DNA of 64,000 bases from SZUA-254 sp031379665 (GTDB lineage Bacteria > Bacteroidota > Ignavibacteria > UBA10030 > SZUA-254): NCBI GenBank assembly GCA_031379665.1, contig JANNFI010000004.1, forward strand, positions 1 to 64,000, written 5' to 3'. Of the stretch, positions 44,854-53,318 are shown piece after piece; the first letter of the stretch is position 1; each line of letters starts with the position of its first letter. A program made the translations under genes and the position numbers. The notes beneath the pieces are model-generated. The model saw only the letters and a program-made list of their open reading frames with translations, was not told where the DNA came from and ran no database searches.

Positions 44854-44900
44854 GCTGTGTGATTCCGTGAGCAGTGTGATTTCGTGATCCGGGTGACGCT
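44850..44900 (+). repeat. Triplicate 17-bp tandem repeat at a gene junction
   Basis: Units 44850-44866 and 44867-44883 differ at only two bases; a third unit (44884-44900) is diverged but shares the GTGA-start. The first unit contains the stop of the BNR gene and the third opens with the GTG start of the ThiS-like gene. Confidence 0.7.
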
Positions 44901-45180
44901 CCCGTATCACCTGAGGACGCTCTCCGGGTGCGGGGCGGAGGTCACGCTCGACGTCGGGGGGCCGGTCACCCAACGGGCGGTGCTCGATGCGCTGGAGCGC
45001 GCCTACCCGATGCTCAAAGGAACGATCCGCCAGCACGATACGCTGGAACGACGGCCGTTCCTTAGGTATTTCGTCTGCGGCGAAGACGTTTCGCTCGCCT
45101 CTCCCGACAATGAGTTACCCGAAGCGATCGCCTCAGGCCGCGAACCGTTCCTCGTGATCGGAGCGATCGCGGGTGGATAA
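44884..45180 (+). CDS. ThiS/MoaD-family ubiquitin-like sulfur carrier
   Basis: 98 residues ending in A-G-G, the di-glycine tail that becomes an acyl adenylate and then thiocarboxylate in MoaD/ThiS proteins. The N-terminal strand M-I-R-V-T-L-P and mixed beta fold fit a beta-grasp protein. Start taken as GTG 44884, in the third copy of the 17-bp repeat; other GTGs in the repeat are out of frame. It overlaps the following MoeB-like gene by 8 nt. Whether it serves molybdopterin, cysteine or another pathway is unknown, since no partner synthase is in the window. Confidence 0.75.
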   Translation: MIRVTLPYHLRTLSGCGAEVTLDVGGPVTQRAVLDALERAYPMLKGTIRQHDTLERRPFLRYFVCGEDVSLASPDNELPEAIASGREPFLVIGAIAGG

Positions 45181-46327
45181 AACGCTGCGACTGTCAAACG
45201 AAGAGGTCGAGCGCTACAGCCGGCATCTGTTGATCCCGGAGATCGGGGCGGCGGGACAGGCAGCCCTGAAGGGGGCCTCGGTGCTTGTCGTCGGGGCGGG
45301 GGGCCTCGGGTCACCCGCGGCGATGTATCTGGCGGCGGCGGGCGTGGGAACGATCGGTATCGCGGACTCCGACGTCGTCGATCTCTCGAATTTACAGCGT
45401 CAGTTGCTTCATACCACTGCCGACATCGGCAGGCCGAAGACCGATTCCGCTCGCGAGACCATCGCCGGGATCAACCCCCACGTCGAGGTGCAGACGTTCC
45501 AAACGCGACTCCATTCCGGCAATGCACTCGAAATCCTCTCCGGGTTCGACGTCGTCCTCGATGGTACTGACAATTTCCCGACGCGGTATCTCCTGAACGA
45601 CACCTGCGTCCTGCTCGGGAAGCCGAACGTGTACGGCAGCGTCTTCCGGTTCGAGGGACAGGCGAGCGTTTTTCATCCGAAGGCGGGGGGACCCTGCTAC
45701 CGGTGCCTCTATCCGGTGCCGCCGCCGCCCGGACTGGTGCCGAGCTGCGCCGAGGGCGGAGTACTCGGGGTGTTGCCGGGGATCATCGGAACGCTCCAGG
45801 CGTTCTCCGCGATCAACCTCATCACTGTCCAGAAAGAATCGCTCATCGGGAGGCTTCTCCTCTTCGACGGCCTCGCTATGAAATTCCGGGAACTCACGAT
45901 CCGGAAAAATCCGGAATGTCCGCTCTGCGGGGTGAACCCCACGATCCGAACCCTCATCGATTATGAGGATTTTTGTGGGGTGGCCCCCGGGGCGGACAAT
46001 GCGGCGGCACGCAAGGATGAAATCAGCGTCGAGGAATTGAAAACGCGGCTCGACCGCGGGGATCGACTCGTCCTGCTCGACGTCCGGGAACCGCAAGAGT
46101 ATGCGATCTGCAACCTGGGCGGTCTGCTGATCCCGCAGAACGAACTCCCGAACCGCGTCCACGAACTCGATCCGTCGGAAGAGATCGTCGTCCATTGCAA
46201 GACGGGGATCCGCAGCGCGCAGGCGATCGAACTGCTCAAACAGATGGGCTTCAGGAAACTCCGGAACCTCTCCGGCGGCATCGTGGCGTGGGCCGAGCGG
46301 ATCGATCGTTCGATGCCGAGGTACTAG
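45173..46327 (+). CDS. MoeB/ThiF-type adenylyltransferase fused to rhodanese
   Basis: 384 residues with GTG start overlapping the sulfur-carrier gene. The E1-like domain has V-V-G-A-G-G-L-G-S-P (ATP loop), D-S-D-V-V-D-L-S-N-L-Q-R-Q, D-G-T-D-N-F-P-T-R and two C-x-x-C zinc pairs (C-Y-R-C and C-P-L-C). The C-terminal rhodanese domain (~280-384) has the persulfide cysteine Cys342 in V-H-C-K-T-G-I-R-S. Architecture matches MOCS3/Uba4 and bacterial MoeBR/MoeZ proteins, which adenylate the carrier's C-terminus and then deliver sulfur from the rhodanese. Gene overlap with a di-glycine carrier strongly implies they act together. Confidence 0.92.
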   Translation: MDKTLRLSNEEVERYSRHLLIPEIGAAGQAALKGASVLVVGAGGLGSPAAMYLAAAGVGTIGIADSDVVDLSNLQRQLLHTTADIGRPKTDSARETIAGINPHVEVQTFQTRLHSGNALEILSGFDVVLDGTDNFPTRYLLNDTCVLLGKPNVYGSVFRFEGQASVFHPKAGGPCYRCLYPVPPPPGLVPSCAEGGVLGVLPGIIGTLQAFSAINLITVQKESLIGRLLLFDGLAMKFRELTIRKNPECPLCGVNPTIRTLIDYEDFCGVAPGADNAAARKDEISVEELKTRLDRGDRLVLLDVREPQEYAICNLGGLLIPQNELPNRVHELDPSEEIVVHCKTGIRSAQAIELLKQMGFRKLRNLSGGIVAWAERIDRSMPRY

Positions 46328-46377
46328 GATCGGACGCCGGCCGCCAGGTCCTCTCACCGTTACGTGTCGGCAGTCGA

Positions 46378-46395
46378 TGAACCCTCAGGGGTTCA
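46378..46395. terminator. Possible bidirectional terminator hairpin
   Basis: TGAACCC and GGGTTCA (46378-46395) pair with a four-base loop between the convergent moeB-like and yyaL-like genes. It overlaps the last codon of the latter. No T tract follows on either strand. Confidence 0.3.
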
Positions 46396-48660
46396 TTGCG
46401 CCGGATGAGTGGAGGATGACGGGGATATCTCCTCGTCGAGGAGTGATCCGAGGAAGGCTGAATCGCCGGTCGGGAGCCGGCAAGTGAAGTTCCGGCAGAC
46501 ATAGACGAGTGGGTTTCCCGACTGAAAATGGAGCGACCTGACGAATGCCGGAAGGGTGAAGTCGCTGGCGATGTTCTCACCGCGAAGAATGACCACCTTG
46601 AACGGCAGATACCGTCCCCGGATTTCCGAGAGTAAGGCCATGGTCGTGCCGTCCCCGGGATCCCCGGACACCACGATCTCCATCGGGTCGGCCTCGGACC
46701 AGAAGGAGGCGGCCAGGAGGTAAGGCGCGCTGTCGGGCCTGCGCCCGATCCTCGATGAAACCGAACGGACGATCCCGTCCGCGTAGCCCCGCCACTTCGC
46801 GTCATCCGTCAGCCGCGCCAGCCGGTAGAGGTTCATCGCCGTTACCGAATTTCCCGATGGTTCCGCACCGTCATACTCCTCTCTCAGCCGGACGAGCAGC
46901 GTCGAATCACCCGGGGGCGTGTCGTAACAGCCGCCGTCTTCCGGGTCGCGGAAGAGTCGCATCTGCACGTCGGTGAGCGCGACCGCACGCTTGAGGACCG
47001 ATTCGTCGAAATTCGATTCGTAGAGATCGATCAGCCCCTGAACCACGAAGGCGTAATCCTGCAGCCCGCCTTCGAACCTCGCCTCACCCACGCGGTAACG
47101 GCGGAACAAGGTTCCGGTTGATCGATCGATCATCGCGTCGGCGATGAACGCCGCGGCGCTCGACGCCGCTTCGAGGTACGAGGGATCCCCGAACACCTGG
47201 TAGCCTTTCGCGAAGGCGGAGATCATCAGACCGTTCCATCCGGAGATGATCTTATCGTCAAGATGGGGGCGCGGCCGGCGCGACCGGAGCTCCATCAGGA
47301 TCGTTCGTGACTCCTCGAGCATTCGGGCGACCCGATCCGCAGGGATCCCGAGGGCATTTGCGGTCTCCCCGATCGTTTGCGCGGCGTAGAGAATGTTCTG
47401 ACCAGTGAAAACCTTCATCGGGTCGTGCAGTGCATTGCCCGAATCGGCCGCACCGTACCGGTGGGCGAACACCCGGCCCCGTTCCTCACCGAGGGCGTCA
47501 AGAATCTCACCCAGCGTCCAGACGTAGAATGCGCCTTCTTCTTTCTCGCTGCCGCCGCCGGGGATGAAACTCTCGGCGTCTTCGGCGGAATAGAAACCCC
47601 CGCTGTCGTCGCGCATCTCCGCCAGTACGTAGTCAAGCACGTCACGAGCCACGTCCCCAAAGAACGGCTCCGCGGTGAGCTGGAACGCTGCGATGTAGAC
47701 CGAGGCGAGCTGGGCCTGATCGTAGAGCATCTTCTCGAAGTGGGGCACGCGCCACTCGCCATCGACCGAATATCGGTGGAATCCGCCTCCGATGTGATCG
47801 TACATCCCCCCGGCGGCCATCGCCCGGAGGGTGTGCAGCGCCATCCCCCGGGCGGCCGGGGCCTCGCGTCTGCGGTGGTATGCCAGGAGGAATTCGATCA
47901 GCGCCGGCCGCGGGAATTTCGGACCGGGACCGAACCCGCCGTACATCGTATCGTATGACGCGCTAATCGTCGAGAACGCCCCGGCGGCCATCGCTGGCGC
48001 CGGAGTGCTGTCTCCGGTTTGACCTTCCGCGGTTTTCAGGTACTCGATCATTCGCGCGCCCGACTCCACGATCCGGGCCGGGTCTTTGGCCCAGTGATCG
48101 GCGATCTGTCGGAGCAGACCGGGAAACCCGGGACGACCGTGCGCAGGAACCGGCGGAATGTACGTCGCGCCATAGAACGGTTCGAGGTCGGGAGTCAGGA
48201 ACACCGACATCGGCCAGCCCCCCGATCCGGTCATCGCCTGTACCGCAGACATATAGATGCGATCCACGTCGGGGCGCTCTTCCCGGTCCACCTTCACGCA
48301 GACCACGAGCTCGTTCATAAGCTTCGCGATGGCCGTATCCTCAAAGACCTGGCGTTCCATCACGTGGCACCAGTAACAGGTGGAATACCCGACCGAGAGA
48401 AAAATGACCTTGTTCTCGCGCTTCGCCTTCGCGAACGCCTCGGGCCCCCAGGGGAACCAGTCCACAGGATTAAATGCGTGTTGAAGGAGGTAGGGGCTTT
48501 TTTCGTGGATGAGGCGGTTCGGGCTCTCGCCCGCTTTCAGTTTTTCGGCGACGACGGCGTCGATGGTGGCCGGTGGACGCTCGTTCGAGGGGTCGGACAT
48601 GGTACACCCGCGGGTGATGAGGACGATGAAGGTGGCGATAGTGAGCAGAGCCGGACGCAC
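46393..48660 (-). CDS. YyaL/DUF255 thioredoxin-domain protein (SSP411-like)
   Basis: 755 residues. N-terminal hydrophobic stretch (~1-18, ending in a cysteine context T-R-G-C that is only a poor lipobox). The N-terminal conserved block is N-R-L-I-H-E-K-S-P-Y-L-L-Q-H, followed by a thioredoxin-like C-Y-W-C-H (Cys95, Cys98). Then comes a long (alpha/alpha)6 barrel related to N-acylglucosamine 2-epimerases. The family is widespread but of unknown biochemical role; thiol redox activity is presumed. Start at 48660 keeps the signal-like segment; ATG at 48600 is an alternative giving a cytoplasmic protein. Next to tRNA-Ala on the same strand. Confidence 0.88.
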   Translation of the reverse strand: MRPALLTIATFIVLITRGCTMSDPSNERPPATIDAVVAEKLKAGESPNRLIHEKSPYLLQHAFNPVDWFPWGPEAFAKAKRENKVIFLSVGYSTCYWCHVMERQVFEDTAIAKLMNELVVCVKVDREERPDVDRIYMSAVQAMTGSGGWPMSVFLTPDLEPFYGATYIPPVPAHGRPGFPGLLRQIADHWAKDPARIVESGARMIEYLKTAEGQTGDSTPAPAMAAGAFSTISASYDTMYGGFGPGPKFPRPALIEFLLAYHRRREAPAARGMALHTLRAMAAGGMYDHIGGGFHRYSVDGEWRVPHFEKMLYDQAQLASVYIAAFQLTAEPFFGDVARDVLDYVLAEMRDDSGGFYSAEDAESFIPGGGSEKEEGAFYVWTLGEILDALGEERGRVFAHRYGAADSGNALHDPMKVFTGQNILYAAQTIGETANALGIPADRVARMLEESRTILMELRSRRPRPHLDDKIISGWNGLMISAFAKGYQVFGDPSYLEAASSAAAFIADAMIDRSTGTLFRRYRVGEARFEGGLQDYAFVVQGLIDLYESNFDESVLKRAVALTDVQMRLFRDPEDGGCYDTPPGDSTLLVRLREEYDGAEPSGNSVTAMNLYRLARLTDDAKWRGYADGIVRSVSSRIGRRPDSAPYLLAASFWSEADPMEIVVSGDPGDGTTMALLSEIRGRYLPFKVVILRGENIASDFTLPAFVRSLHFQSGNPLVYVCRNFTCRLPTGDSAFLGSLLDEEISPSSSTHPAQ

Positions 48661-48728
48661 GTTCGTACCGGCCCGCCGGACCGCCGGTTCGGTTGACTGC
48701 CGGAGTGAGACGTCGCCGGCACGGAGTG

Positions 48729-48801
48729 TGGAGCTGATCGGGATCGAACCGACGGCCTCCTCGTTGCGAACGAGGCGCTCTCCCAGCTGAGCTACAGCCC
48801 C
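48729..48801 (-). tRNA. tRNA-Ala (anticodon CGC)
   Basis: Minus-strand cloverleaf. Acceptor GGGGCTG/CAGCTCC includes the G3-T70 wobble pair that identifies alanine tRNAs. Anticodon arm CCTCG/CGAGG around loop TTCGCAA gives anticodon CGC (GCG codons), T-arm GTCGG/CCGAT, discriminator A. No CCA encoded. Confidence 0.94.
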
Positions 48802-48958
48802 AAGGGTATGGTCATCCTCCCGCGGAGGGATGCGAACAGTTACGGGGGGAGGAGGACCGGAATCGAGAAACCAAGTTACGAAAGTGCGGACAGGAATCCA
48901 AAAATGGCCGGATCATCGACTCGCCGCCGGCGCCGGTGGACGGGAGGAATCGGCCTCC

Positions 48959-48990
48959 TTGACAAAGGTGATGAAAATTCATAATATTTA
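48959..48990 (+). promoter_or_regulatory. Weak promoter candidate for grpE-dnaJ
   Basis: TTG at 48959-48961, 21-nt spacer and AT-rich AATATTTA (48983-48990). Only the A/T-rich core is shared with the consensus. No CIRCE inverted repeat was recognised, so heat-shock control is not evident. Confidence 0.25.
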
Positions 48991-49036
48991 ATGATATGAA
49001 CGATTTTTCGGACAAGCTGATGAGTGGCATTTGACG

Positions 49037-49660
49037 ATGGCCGACGAGGATAACGGACAAACGGAGCAGGAAAGCGATCCGGCGACGCCGGGCGGGGCTC
49101 CGTTCGAAGAGACGACGGGAACGCCTGAACTCACAGAACTTCGGAAAAAAGCCGATGAGCTGGAGCAGTCCGTCGCACAGCTCAAGGACCAACTCCTGCG
49201 GAAGGCGGCCGAGTTCGACAACTATAAAAAACGCACCGAGGCCGAGACGGTTTCGGTCATCAGGTACGCCAACGAGGACCTGCTCCTGAAAATCCTTCCG
49301 GTGGTCGACGACCTCGAACGGTCGTTCAAGGCCCTCGTCGCCGGAAATCCCGGGGCCGCCGACACCGCCCCTGCCGCGGCGCCGGAGGTCCAGAGGAGGG
49401 AGGCCTCCTTCATCAGCGGCGTGGAACTCATTTTTGGGAAACTCAGGAAAACGCTCGAGCAGGTCGGTCTGAAACCGTTCGAGTCGGCCGGCAATCCGTT
49501 CTATCCCGGGCTTCACGACGCGCTCCTCCAGGTCCCGCGGTACGACATGCCACAACATTCCGTGGTGGAAGAAATCGACAGGGGATACCAACTGAATGAC
49601 AAGGTGGTCAGGCACGCGAGGGTGGTCGTCTCCGCGAAGAGTGATGCGGTGGATCAATAA
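49037..49660 (+). CDS. grpE: Nucleotide exchange factor GrpE
   Basis: 207 residues from ATG 49037 (a TTG at 49031 would add two). Acidic disordered N-terminus, a long coiled coil (E-L-R-K-K-A-D-E-L-E-Q-S), then the GrpE core R-K-A-A-E-F-D-N-Y-K-K-R-T and the beta-wing end D-K-V-V-R-H-A-R-V-V-V. It releases ADP from DnaK. Located 9 nt before dnaJ; dnaK and hrcA are not in the window. Confidence 0.94.
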   Translation: MADEDNGQTEQESDPATPGGAPFEETTGTPELTELRKKADELEQSVAQLKDQLLRKAAEFDNYKKRTEAETVSVIRYANEDLLLKILPVVDDLERSFKALVAGNPGAADTAPAAAPEVQRREASFISGVELIFGKLRKTLEQVGLKPFESAGNPFYPGLHDALLQVPRYDMPQHSVVEEIDRGYQLNDKVVRHARVVVSAKSDAVDQ

Positions 49661-49668
49661 GGGAACCT

Positions 49669-50841
49669 ATGTCGAAACGTGATTATTACGAGATCCTTGA
49701 GATTGCCCGCGACGCGAATCCTGACGACCTGAAGAAGGCGTACAGGAAGGCGGCCCTCAAGTACCATCCCGACAGGAACCCGGACAACAAGGAAGCCGAG
49801 GAAAAGTTCAAGGAGGCAGCCGAAGCATACGAGGTCCTCGCGGACCCCGACAAGCGGCGGCGCTACGACCAGTACGGCCACTCCGGGATGCGCGCGGGCG
49901 CTGATTACCACGGGTACTCCGACATCAATGACATTTTCTCAAGCTTCGGCGACATCTTCGGGAGCGGCGGGGGGATCTTTGATGACGTGTTCGGCGGCGG
50001 ACGGGGGGGGCGCCAGCGGCAACGCACCGGACAGGGAGCCGCGGGCTCGGACCTGAAGATCCGGCTCAAACTCACGCTCGAAGAGATTGCCTCCGGCGTC
50101 GAGAAGAAGATCAAAATCAAGCGGTGGAAACCGTGCGACGTCTGCACGGGGAGCGGCGCGAAACAGGGGACGTCAAAAACGGTCTGCGCCGCGTGCAACG
50201 GCAGCGGGGAGGTGCGGCACGTCTCCCGGTCGGTCTTCGGCCAGTTCGTCAGCATCGCGACCTGCGCCGCGTGCAACGGGGAAGGGAAAATCGTAAAAGA
50301 CCATTGCCTGGCGTGCGCCGGCGAAGGCCGCGTCCAGGGGGAGAGCACGATCAAGGTTGCCGTCCCGGCCGGCGTCGCGGAGGGCAACTACATCCCCTTG
50401 CGCGGGCAAGGCAACGTTGGACCGAGGGGAGGGCCTGCGGGCGACCTCCTGGTGATCATCGAGGAAGAACCACACCCGGTGTTCACCCGTCACGCGGAGG
50501 ACGTGATGCTCGACCTTCTGGTGGCGTTCTCGGATGCAGCGCTCGGCGGTGAGATCGAAATCCCGACGCTCACCGGCAAGGCGAGGCTAAAAATTGATCC
50601 CGGGACCCAATCGGGGCGCATCCTCCGGATGCGGGAGAAAGGCATACCGTCGCTGAACGGGAGGAGCGCGGGGGACCAGCTCGTGCGGGTCAACGTCTGG
50701 GTGCCGACAAAGCTCACCCGCGAGGAAAAATCGAGGATCCAGGAACTCGCGAAAGGAGAGAATTTTTCCCCGAAGCCGGGCGATAAGTCGGCGCATTCGG
50801 AGAAAAGTTTTTTCTCCGCGATTAAGAATCTTTTTTCATAG
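49669..50841 (+). CDS. dnaJ: Chaperone DnaJ
   Basis: 390 residues, full type I DnaJ. J domain with H-P-D at 33-35, Gly/Phe-rich linker (~75-125, G-G-G-I-F-D-D-V-F-G-G-G), four zinc repeats C-D-V-C-T-G-S-G, C-A-A-C-N-G-S-G, C-A-A-C-N-G-E-G and C-L-A-C-A-G-E-G, and the beta-sheet substrate domains. It delivers clients to DnaK and stimulates its ATPase. Co-transcribed with grpE. Confidence 0.97.
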   Translation: MSKRDYYEILEIARDANPDDLKKAYRKAALKYHPDRNPDNKEAEEKFKEAAEAYEVLADPDKRRRYDQYGHSGMRAGADYHGYSDINDIFSSFGDIFGSGGGIFDDVFGGGRGGRQRQRTGQGAAGSDLKIRLKLTLEEIASGVEKKIKIKRWKPCDVCTGSGAKQGTSKTVCAACNGSGEVRHVSRSVFGQFVSIATCAACNGEGKIVKDHCLACAGEGRVQGESTIKVAVPAGVAEGNYIPLRGQGNVGPRGGPAGDLLVIIEEEPHPVFTRHAEDVMLDLLVAFSDAALGGEIEIPTLTGKARLKIDPGTQSGRILRMREKGIPSLNGRSAGDQLVRVNVWVPTKLTREEKSRIQELAKGENFSPKPGDKSAHSEKSFFSAIKNLFS

Positions 50842-50894
50842 CGGTCTGGGGATCATCCCCGCGGGGTCCGGACCCACCACGCGACCGGTCACGA

Positions 50895-51377
50895 ATGAAG
50901 GCGCGGCTGAAGAATTTCATTGAGAGACTGAATTTTACCCCCACTGAGCGGATCGTCGTCCTGACGCTCGTCGGTGCGCTCATCCTCGGCCTCGGCATCC
51001 GGCTCTTCCGCGGGGTTGGTGAGGAGGCGCCCCGATTCGATTACGCGACGAGTGACGCGGATTTTTCGGCGCGGAGCGCCAACCGGACGGTTCCCACAAC
51101 CGGGATCCGCCCGGCAGACTCCATCAATCCGACAGGCGTCGCGCGATCGCCGGCGGTGTCCGGTGTTCCTGCGAAACCGCTCCGGGTCGATCTCAACCAC
51201 GCGTCGAAGCGCGAACTGATGGCCCTGCCGGGCGTCGGCGAGGTCATCGCGGAACGGATCCTCCTCTACCGCGAGGAGCACGGCGCCTTCGCGGCGGTCG
51301 CGGACCTCCTGAAGGTCAAGGGCATCGGGAAGAAAAAACTGGAGCATATCACCCCTCACTGTTTCGTGGAGAATTGA
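50895..51377 (+). CDS. ComEA-like helix-hairpin-helix membrane protein
   Basis: 160 residues: basic N-terminus, one membrane helix (~18-40), a variable linker, then two helix-hairpin-helix motifs (L-N-H-A-S-K-R-E-L-M-A-L-P-G-V-G and K-V-K-G-I-G-K-K-K-L). Matches ComEA, the DNA-binding periplasmic receptor for transformation, or a closely related envelope protein. No other competence gene is adjacent except possibly the pilus-like ATPase-fold gene that follows. Confidence 0.82.
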   Translation: MKARLKNFIERLNFTPTERIVVLTLVGALILGLGIRLFRGVGEEAPRFDYATSDADFSARSANRTVPTTGIRPADSINPTGVARSPAVSGVPAKPLRVDLNHASKRELMALPGVGEVIAERILLYREEHGAFAAVADLLKVKGIGKKKLEHITPHCFVEN

Positions 51378-51379
51378 CG

Positions 51380-52249
51380 ATGTTCGGCAGGTATGTGGCG
51401 GGAATGAGCTACTCGGGTGATGTCCTCCGGACTGCCGTCCTCCAGCTCAAAAAGGGGGGGCCCGTGCTTTGCCATCTCTCCGAAGAGAAGGTGGGCGACC
51501 GCGAGGGCGCATGGTTCCTTCGGGACGTCTTCCAACCCCGGATCAGTCTGCTGCGCAAGGTGTCCGCGGTCTCCGTGGGCATCGACAACGCCTCGGTGTT
51601 CTACCATTCCTTTCCCGCGGAGCAGTCCCTCACGCGGGCAGAGCGCGACGAGCTGATCGACTGGGAACTCTCCCATTACATCGCAGGGTACGTCGGTTCC
51701 GATTTCATCAAGGACGTCCACGTGCTGATCCCGGAGGCGGGCGGAAAGGCCACCGGGCTCCTCGTGGTGGCGGCGAACCGCTCCTTCGTCCAGAACATCC
51801 AGGCGCTCGTCCACGAGAAAAAACTCGAGCTCCAGGTCATCGAGACCAATTTCTTCGGCGCGACGTATGCCCTCGGGATGAATTACCCCGAGACGCAGAT
51901 GAAGCGGGTCGTGATCGCCGTCCTCGAGGATGATCGCGTGGATGCGGGGATCCTGAACAAGGGGAAACTCGAACGGCATTTTTGCACGCATCCGGAGAAC
52001 CAGGATTCGCTCATCGCGTTCATCCGGGGTGGCGCGGTCGCCGGGAAAGCGGACGAAGTCTACATCGGCGGGGCGGGGGCCACGCACGCGTTCGTGATGG
52101 CGGCCCGCACCAAGCTGGGGATGCCGGTGGAAATGCTCAACCCCGTGAGGAAACTCCGGGTCAAGAAACGGTACGCCGCAAAAAACGAGTTCGCGGGCCT
52201 CGAATACCGGTTCGCCTCGGTGATCGGCTGCGCCCTTCGCCGGCAATGA
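51380..52249 (+). CDS. PilM-like actin-fold protein
   Basis: 289 residues from ATG 51380 (an overlapping TTG at 51374 is the alternative). Pattern of an actin-like fold with a central phosphate region (I-D-N-A-S-V-F-Y-H), L-I-D-W-E-L-S-H-Y-I, V-I-E-T-N-F-F-G-A-T-Y-A and Y-I-G-G-A-G-A-T, comparable to PilM, the cytoplasmic organiser of type IV pili. The full PilM signature is not obvious and PilN/O/P/Q are absent here. It has no membrane segment. Coupled by ATGA to rsmD. Treat as a distant PilM relative. Confidence 0.55.
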   Translation: MFGRYVAGMSYSGDVLRTAVLQLKKGGPVLCHLSEEKVGDREGAWFLRDVFQPRISLLRKVSAVSVGIDNASVFYHSFPAEQSLTRAERDELIDWELSHYIAGYVGSDFIKDVHVLIPEAGGKATGLLVVAANRSFVQNIQALVHEKKLELQVIETNFFGATYALGMNYPETQMKRVVIAVLEDDRVDAGILNKGKLERHFCTHPENQDSLIAFIRGGAVAGKADEVYIGGAGATHAFVMAARTKLGMPVEMLNPVRKLRVKKRYAAKNEFAGLEYRFASVIGCALRRQ

Positions 52250-52824
52250 GGATCATTGCGGGGAAGTACCGTGGCCGGATCCTGCCCGGTCCGGTCGGTA
52301 AAGGGGTCAGGCCGGCCACCGACAAGGTACGCGGAGCCATCTTCAACATCCTCCAGAATCGCCTCGACCTGAACGCCATCGACGTCCTCGACCTCTTCGC
52401 GGGAACGGGGAGCCTCGGCTTCGAGGCCATCAGCAGGGGGGCGGCCAACGTCACCTTTGTCGATGATGACCGCGCGACGGTGAATGTCATCCGGCAGAAC
52501 GCCACGGTCCTCGGTTGCGAGGACGCCTGCGAGATTTTCCAGGCCGACGCCCTCGGGTTTGTTTCACGGAGGAACGGTATATTCAATCTGATCTTCGCCG
52601 ACCCGCCCTATGAATTCGGTCGGATCGCCGACCTCCCCGGGTTGATCATCGCCGCAGGTCATCTGGCGCCGGGGGGTTACCTGATCGTCGAGCACCGCAA
52701 GGGAACGGCCTTCGCCGTGGAACCGATCACGGCTCAATGTTTCTCCCGGGTATTCGGAAGCACGGAGGTTTCGTTTTTCCATCAACCAGTAGATCAGCAA
52801 CCAACAGAGAAAAGCGTCAGATGA
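52246..52824 (+). CDS. rsmD: 16S rRNA (guanine966-N2)-methyltransferase RsmD
   Basis: 192 residues from ATG 52246. The SAM-binding motif is V-L-D-L-F-A-G-T-G-S-L-G and the catalytic N/D-P-P-Y motif is A-D-P-P-Y. N-terminal R-I-I-A-G-K-Y-R-G-R is typical. Methylates G966 of 16S rRNA. ATGA overlaps on both sides, so it is translationally coupled to pilM-like and coaD. The last ~25 residues are less conserved. Confidence 0.93.
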   Translation: MRIIAGKYRGRILPGPVGKGVRPATDKVRGAIFNILQNRLDLNAIDVLDLFAGTGSLGFEAISRGAANVTFVDDDRATVNVIRQNATVLGCEDACEIFQADALGFVSRRNGIFNLIFADPPYEFGRIADLPGLIIAAGHLAPGGYLIVEHRKGTAFAVEPITAQCFSRVFGSTEVSFFHQPVDQQPTEKSVR

Positions 52825-53318
52825 GAACAGCCCTCTACCCGGGCACATTCGACCCGGTGACCCTCGGCCACCTCGATGTGATTGAACGCGCGGCGGAGAT
52901 CTTCGACCGCGTGATCGTCCTGGTGGCGAACAACGCCCAGAAACAGCCCCTCTTCACCGGCGAGGAGCGGGTCGCGATGGTGCGGCAGTCCGTCCGCGGG
53001 CTGAAAAACGTTCGCGTAGACATGTTCGACGGGCTCCTCGTCAGGTACGCGAGGAAAGCAAAGGCGACATCGATCGTTCGCGGGCTGCGCGCCGTGTCCG
53101 ATTTCGAGTACGAGTTCCAGATGGCGCTCACGAACAGGAAGCTTGCCCACGAAATCACCACCGTCTTCCTGATGCCCCACGAGCGCTACACCTACCTGAA
53201 CTCCAGCATCGTCCGGGAGATCGCGCGGCTCGGCGGAAATATCCGCCAGTTCGTTCCCCCGCACGTCCGCCGGATGCTCACGGCGAAAAACCTCGCTGCG
53301 CTCAGAAAGCGCCGATGA
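52821..53318 (+). CDS. coaD: Phosphopantetheine adenylyltransferase
   Basis: 165 residues from ATG 52821. Nucleotidyltransferase motif Y-P-G-T-F-D-P-V-T-L-G-H and the C-terminal loop Y-T-Y-L-N-S-S-I-V-R-E-I are characteristic of CoaD, the fourth step in CoA synthesis. rsmD-coaD is a widespread bacterial neighbour pair. ATGA overlap at both ends. Confidence 0.96.
   Translation: MRTALYPGTFDPVTLGHLDVIERAAEIFDRVIVLVANNAQKQPLFTGEERVAMVRQSVRGLKNVRVDMFDGLLVRYARKAKATSIVRGLRAVSDFEYEFQMALTNRKLAHEITTVFLMPHERYTYLNSSIVREIARLGGNIRQFVPPHVRRMLTAKNLAALRKRR

Noticed and set aside
43525..45036. 503-codon minus-strand open frame opposite the BNR gene
   Set aside because: No family features; plus strand carries Asp-box repeats and a promoter.
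48802..49036. CIRCE or other heat-shock element upstream of grpE
   Set aside because: No inverted repeat of the CIRCE type could be found by eye.
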